Shown here: positions 60,301 to 64,000 of the stretch, piece after piece
Layout: each line of letters begins with the position of its first letter
Numbering within the stretch: position 1 is the stretch's first letter
Position numbers and translations under genes: made by a program
Notes under the pieces: generated by a model
What the model was told of the DNA's origin: nothing
Seen by the model: the letters and a program-made list of their open reading frames with translations, nothing else
Database searches by the model: none
NCBI GenBank assembly: GCA_002483345.1
Contig: DLHS01000006.1
Location: forward strand, 78,550 to 142,549
Origin: Bacteroidetes bacterium UBA7662
GTDB taxonomy: Bacteria; Bacteroidota; Bacteroidia; UBA7662
DNA: 64,000 nucleotides
Direction: 5' to 3'

Positions 60301-62034
60301 ATGCCAAATCTCATTCCGCTTCCTAAAAACCGTCGTTTTGTTACCGCTGATCTGGTGCCTGACAGCTGGTCGTCTGTACAACCCTATTTTGAAGCATTAG
60401 CCACCCGGGAATTACCCGACCAGGCTGCGCTCGAACAATGGCTGGCCGACCGCAGCGAGCTGGAGGCGGTTTTGGATGAAGACCTCGCCTGGCGTTATAT
60501 CCGCATGACCTGTGATACTGCCAGTGCCGAAAAACGCAGTGCATACGAGGATTTTATCCGGGATATCTACCCGGAAGCCGCCCCTTTTGAAGACAAGCTG
60601 AACCGCAAGCTTGCTGAACATCCTGCCGCGGATCGACTGGATACCCCAGGCATGGCCTTGTATCTCAAACGGGTAAGAAATGCGATTGCCCTGTACCGGG
60701 AAGAGAATATTCCGCTTCAAACAGCACAAAAACAGCTTGAAAGTGAGTATGGTGCCCTGGTAGGTGCCATGACCATCACACACGAGGGGCAGGAATACAC
60801 CCTGCCGCAGGCCGCCCAACTGCTCAAAGGCCATGACCGTGCCCTGCGTGAAATCATCTACCACAAAATGGCAGACCGTCGCAGGCAGGATGAAGCAAAA
60901 CTGGATGATTTGCTCACCCGGTTGGTACAATTGCGCACCACGATTGCCCGCAATGCCGGTTTTGATCATTACCGGGACTACCGCTTCAAGGAGCTGAACA
61001 GGTTCGACTATAACGCGCAGGATTGCCTCGATTTTCACGAAGCCATCCGGAAATGGGTGGTCCCCATCAAAAAAAGCTTTGATCAATACCGAAGTCAGCA
61101 ACTGGGGCTTGAAAAACTACGTCCATGGGACCTTGATGCCGAGCCAGCCGGTCAGCAGCCCCTCAAACCATTTGAAGGAGCGCGCGAACTTATTGATCGG
61201 AGTATTGCTGCCTTTAACGCCATCGATCCCTATTTTGGTGATTGTCTCTTCACCATGGATGTTAAGGGGCAGTTTGATCTGGAGTCGCGTAAAGGTAAAT
61301 CGCCTGGTGGTTACAATTATCCCCTGATGGAAACCGGTGCCCCTTTCATTTTTATGAATGCAGCCGGATCCGTCAGCGATCTGGAGACAATGATGCACGA
61401 GGGGGGCCATGCCGTTCATTCTTTTCTGAGCAAAGATTTGGCGTTGCGGGCGTTTAAGGAGCTTCCTTCTGAGGTGGCCGAACTGGCGTCGATGTCGATG
61501 GAGCTGATTTCGATGGATCAGTACGCGCATTTTTTTTCCGACCAGACCGACCGTGTGCGGGCTCAGTACGAACAGCTTCAGCGGGCCCTGAGTGTCTTGC
61601 CCTGGATTGCTACAGTAGACGCCTTCCAGCACTGGCTTTATCTGCATCCGGATCACAGCATAGCGGAGCGGAAGGCCAAATGGTTGGAGTTGTTCAAAAC
61701 CTACGGTTCTGAAGCCGTCGACTGGCAGGGCCTGGAAGCCAACATCCACCTGCGCTGGCAATCCCAGTTACACATCTTCGAAGTCCCCTTCTATTACATC
61801 GAATATGGTTTCGCACAACTGGGTGCACTTGCCATCTGGCAGCGATATACTGAAAACTCAAAAAAGGCACTGGAAGACTATAAAAAAGCCCTTTCCCTCG
61901 GTTACACACAAAATATTCCCGGGGTATACAAAGCGGCCGGTATCGCTTTCGATTTCAGGGAAACCTATTTAAAATCGTTGTTAAGCTTTACACAGGAGAA
62001 AATCGAAGCTTTGCAGGCGACTTTGAAGCGGTAA
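60301..62034 (+). CDS. M3 family oligoendopeptidase
   Basis: 577 residues from ATG 60301 (a longer frame from 60067 is antisense to the TerB-DnaJ gene and not used). Zinc motif H366-E-G-G-H370 in L-E-T-M-M-H-E-G-G-H-A-V-H-S-F. Upstream P-F-I-F-M-N-A-A-G and downstream E-V-A-E-L-A-S-M-S-M-E fit M3B oligoendopeptidase F-like enzymes. It cleaves oligopeptides in the cytoplasm. No signal peptide. Confidence 0.92.
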   Translation: MPNLIPLPKNRRFVTADLVPDSWSSVQPYFEALATRELPDQAALEQWLADRSELEAVLDEDLAWRYIRMTCDTASAEKRSAYEDFIRDIYPEAAPFEDKLNRKLAEHPAADRLDTPGMALYLKRVRNAIALYREENIPLQTAQKQLESEYGALVGAMTITHEGQEYTLPQAAQLLKGHDRALREIIYHKMADRRRQDEAKLDDLLTRLVQLRTTIARNAGFDHYRDYRFKELNRFDYNAQDCLDFHEAIRKWVVPIKKSFDQYRSQQLGLEKLRPWDLDAEPAGQQPLKPFEGARELIDRSIAAFNAIDPYFGDCLFTMDVKGQFDLESRKGKSPGGYNYPLMETGAPFIFMNAAGSVSDLETMMHEGGHAVHSFLSKDLALRAFKELPSEVAELASMSMELISMDQYAHFFSDQTDRVRAQYEQLQRALSVLPWIATVDAFQHWLYLHPDHSIAERKAKWLELFKTYGSEAVDWQGLEANIHLRWQSQLHIFEVPFYYIEYGFAQLGALAIWQRYTENSKKALEDYKKALSLGYTQNIPGVYKAAGIAFDFRETYLKSLLSFTQEKIEALQATLKR

Positions 62035-62139
62035 GCATTTGGTATACAGATGGTATACAGCGGCTTGTTTTAATCTCATCTTAATGTCGGACTGAACAGG
62101 AAATGCTAAATTTCGATTAAAATAACCCAACCTACCCCT

Positions 62140-63954
62140 ATGCTACGCAAGTTTACGCTTTTACTGCTGGTTCTTTTTGTCGCGGCGCTTACGGCCGAAA
62201 TGGCCATGACCAATGCCGGTGGCCCTCCCGGAGGCCATACCGGTGCGCCTGGCGACGGCGATTGTACCTCCTGCCACAGCAGTTTCGCCTTAAACAGCGG
62301 AACCGCCACCCGATCCCTGGTGCTCAACAGTGATCCGGGTATTACCAGTTATATCCCCGGTCAGACCTATACTGTAACCTATACCCTCAGTCAGGCTGCG
62401 ATAGTCACCTTCGGCTTTCAGGCTACGGTAAAAAGGGCTAACGGAAACGCGGCCGGTACCCTCATCAATCCGACACCCGGTCAGATGTCGATCAGCGGCA
62501 ATTACATCAACCACAACAGCGGCGGAAATTCGGCTACCAGTGCCGGCCAGCGAGTCTGGAGTTTCAACTGGACAGCCCCCGCAGCAGGAGCCGGTACCGT
62601 TACCTTTTATGTCGCCGGCAATGCCACCAACGACGACGGCAGCAATTCGGGAGACCGCATTTATACCAACAGTTTCGCCTTTACCGAAGCAGCTGCTCCG
62701 GCCGCTGTAAATGCAGCCACCTTTAATCCTGCCGTGATTTGCCGTGGTAACAATGTTACCGTCAACTTCACGATTACAGGTGCTTTCACAGCCGGTAATA
62801 CCTTCACCGCACAACTAAGTGATGCCAGCGGCAGTTTTGCCAGTCCGGTTACCATCGGATCTGTCACAAGCACCACGGCATCTGCCATTACTGCGACCAT
62901 TCCGGCGGGAAGTACAGCCGGTACCGGCTACAGGATACGGGTAGTTTCCAGCAATCCTGTCCTTACCGGAGCGCAGAGCACAACCACCCTGAATGTTACC
63001 GTTCCTGCCACGGCGCCAACCGTTAGTTTTGACGGACGAACCCTCACCGCCACCGGTGCAGGCCCTTTTATTTGGGCGAGAGACGGGAATACCATCGCAG
63101 GAGCAACCGCATCAACCTATATACCTACTCAGACAGGTAATTATACAGCCGCTGTTTCTAACAACGGTTGTTCACCCAGCATTTCCACAGGCGTAAGTGT
63201 TGCCGCCGGTATCTCCTTTGCCAATAGCCCCACGGCTGTTTGTCCGGGTGAAATCATAGCCACCAATCCCACCACCTTCGGCACCTTTAATGCAAACAAT
63301 GTCTTTACGGTAGAATTAAGTGATAATACAGGCAGTTTCGCCAATCCATTGGTCATTGGCAGTGTCAATGGTGCTACTCCCGGCACCCTGGACGCATCCA
63401 TACCCCACGGTATTACCATTGGCGGAAGTTACCGTTACCGTTTGATGGCGACGAGTCCTGTGGCCATGTCGGATGTTTCTACCGTCTTTACGGCCAACCC
63501 GATTCCGGCCACGCCAACGTTGCAGCAGAATGGTTTTGTGATCACCTCGTCTGCGGCAGCCGGAAATCAGTGGTTCCGGAACGGGCAACTGATCCCCAAC
63601 GAAACAGGTACCACCCTCACCGTCACTCAGAACGGACGTTATAAGGCGATGGTAACCCTCCTGAATTGCTCCAGCGACAGCTCTCTGGCCGTAGATATCA
63701 CCGATGTTTCTGTCTTCTCTCCGGTACTTCAGGCAGTTAAAATGTATCCGAATCCGGTAAAAGATCAGCTGACCCTCGAGACCACCGATCCCCTGACACT
63801 CGAACTGCGTGATTTGCAGGGCCGCTTGCTGAAAAGCTGGTCGCTGGAAGCCGGCAACCACCGTCTGGTCCTCGACGGACTTCCTTCAGGTGTTTATCTC
63901 GCAGCTTTGCGCATGGGTGATGCCATCCGTATGGAAAAACTGGTGGTGGAATAA
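62140..63954 (+). CDS. Choice-of-anchor V protein with C-x-x-C-H, T9SS-sorted
   Basis: 604 residues. Signal (MLRKFTLLLLVLFVAALT), then G-G-P-P-G-G-H-T-G-A-P-G-D-G-D-C-T-S-C-H (about 25-47), a Gly/Pro-rich segment carrying a C-x-x-C-H motif, typical of choice-of-anchor V domain proteins. A reeler-like beta domain follows (about 50-180: F-G-F-Q-A-T-V, W-S-F-N-W-T-A-P), then Ig-like repeats, and the T9SS sorting domain (M-Y-P-N-P-V-K-D; G-V-Y-L). The C-x-x-C-H motif could bind haem c if cytochrome maturation reaches it, or be a disulphide. Extracellular. Confidence 0.85.
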   Translation: MLRKFTLLLLVLFVAALTAEMAMTNAGGPPGGHTGAPGDGDCTSCHSSFALNSGTATRSLVLNSDPGITSYIPGQTYTVTYTLSQAAIVTFGFQATVKRANGNAAGTLINPTPGQMSISGNYINHNSGGNSATSAGQRVWSFNWTAPAAGAGTVTFYVAGNATNDDGSNSGDRIYTNSFAFTEAAAPAAVNAATFNPAVICRGNNVTVNFTITGAFTAGNTFTAQLSDASGSFASPVTIGSVTSTTASAITATIPAGSTAGTGYRIRVVSSNPVLTGAQSTTTLNVTVPATAPTVSFDGRTLTATGAGPFIWARDGNTIAGATASTYIPTQTGNYTAAVSNNGCSPSISTGVSVAAGISFANSPTAVCPGEIIATNPTTFGTFNANNVFTVELSDNTGSFANPLVIGSVNGATPGTLDASIPHGITIGGSYRYRLMATSPVAMSDVSTVFTANPIPATPTLQQNGFVITSSAAAGNQWFRNGQLIPNETGTTLTVTQNGRYKAMVTLLNCSSDSSLAVDITDVSVFSPVLQAVKMYPNPVKDQLTLETTDPLTLELRDLQGRLLKSWSLEAGNHRLVLDGLPSGVYLAALRMGDAIRMEKLVVE

Positions 63955-63974
63955 AAAGACTTATATCTAACTTA

Positions 63975-64000
63975 AAGAGCAGGGCTTTGGTCCTGCTCTT
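63975..64000 (+). terminator. Intrinsic terminator of the T9SS gene
   Basis: AAGAGCAGG (63975-63983) pairs with CCTGCTCTT (63992-64000), loop of 8 nt. The T-run would continue past the window edge. Confidence 0.7.

Overview
The window comes from a member of the Bacteroidota, most likely from the Saprospirales/Chitinophagales side of the phylum. The evidence is type IX secretion (T9SS) sorting domains on several surface proteins, a CHU_C gliding-type C-terminal domain, a DUF4270 lipoprotein, a stand-alone GT5 glycogen-synthase domain, TAnnTTTG-type promoters and few Shine-Dalgarno sequences. The order-level placement is an inference.

Layout: 1-4417 holds the N-terminal 1472 codons of a giant secreted beta-helix protein that runs off the left edge. 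4.6-14.8 kb is ordinary accessory chromosome: cytochrome b561, three VOC proteins, a GT39-type glycosyltransferase, PhzF, an ABC transporter pair, a DHFR-like reductase, DUF1801 and a class A beta-lactamase. 14.9-25.2 kb is a visibly AT-rich island ending at tRNA-Val(TAC). Its core is a divergent pair of operons. On the minus strand lie a sigma factor, a 111-aa protein and an ImmA/IrrE metalloprotease. On the plus strand lie a complete bacterial ubiquitin-like conjugation operon: multiubiquitin-domain protein, Prok-E2_E-type E2, JAB-E1/ThiF fusion and DUF6527 zinc protein. Between them is an 11-bp dyad whose two arms each end exactly 30 nt from the start codon they face. Four more minus-strand genes follow (a TraB/TIKI-like protein, a lipoprotein, a helical protein and a nuclease-SIR2 fusion), separated by hairpin-rich, cassette-like spacers.

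25.6-39.2 kb is housekeeping: AsmA-like protein, histidine kinase, ruvX, def, recA, patatin, flavoprotein, MNT-HTH protein, TrmH-type methyltransferase, prs, rplY and pth. 39.4-48.1 kb is a minus-strand block of three large envelope genes: a DUF3494 adhesin with 11 Ig repeats, an OmpA-type protein, and a Big_5/DUF3494 lipoprotein. A decayed direct copy of the pth 3' end lies at its far side, which suggests the block was inserted or duplicated at pth. 48.6-64 kb returns to conserved Bacteroidota neighbourhoods: glmS-DUF4270-GT5 facing panC-panD-flippase-hldE C-domain, then a PKD/CHU_C surface protein, rmuC, a TerB-DnaJ protein, an M3 oligopeptidase and a T9SS-sorted choice-of-anchor V protein.

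The most interesting content is the ubiquitin-like operon with its dedicated sigma factor and protease. The architecture suggests an inducible protein-modification response, plausibly anti-phage, in which the sigma factor switches on both operons through the shared dyad. The nuclease-SIR2 gene in the same island supports a defence-island reading.
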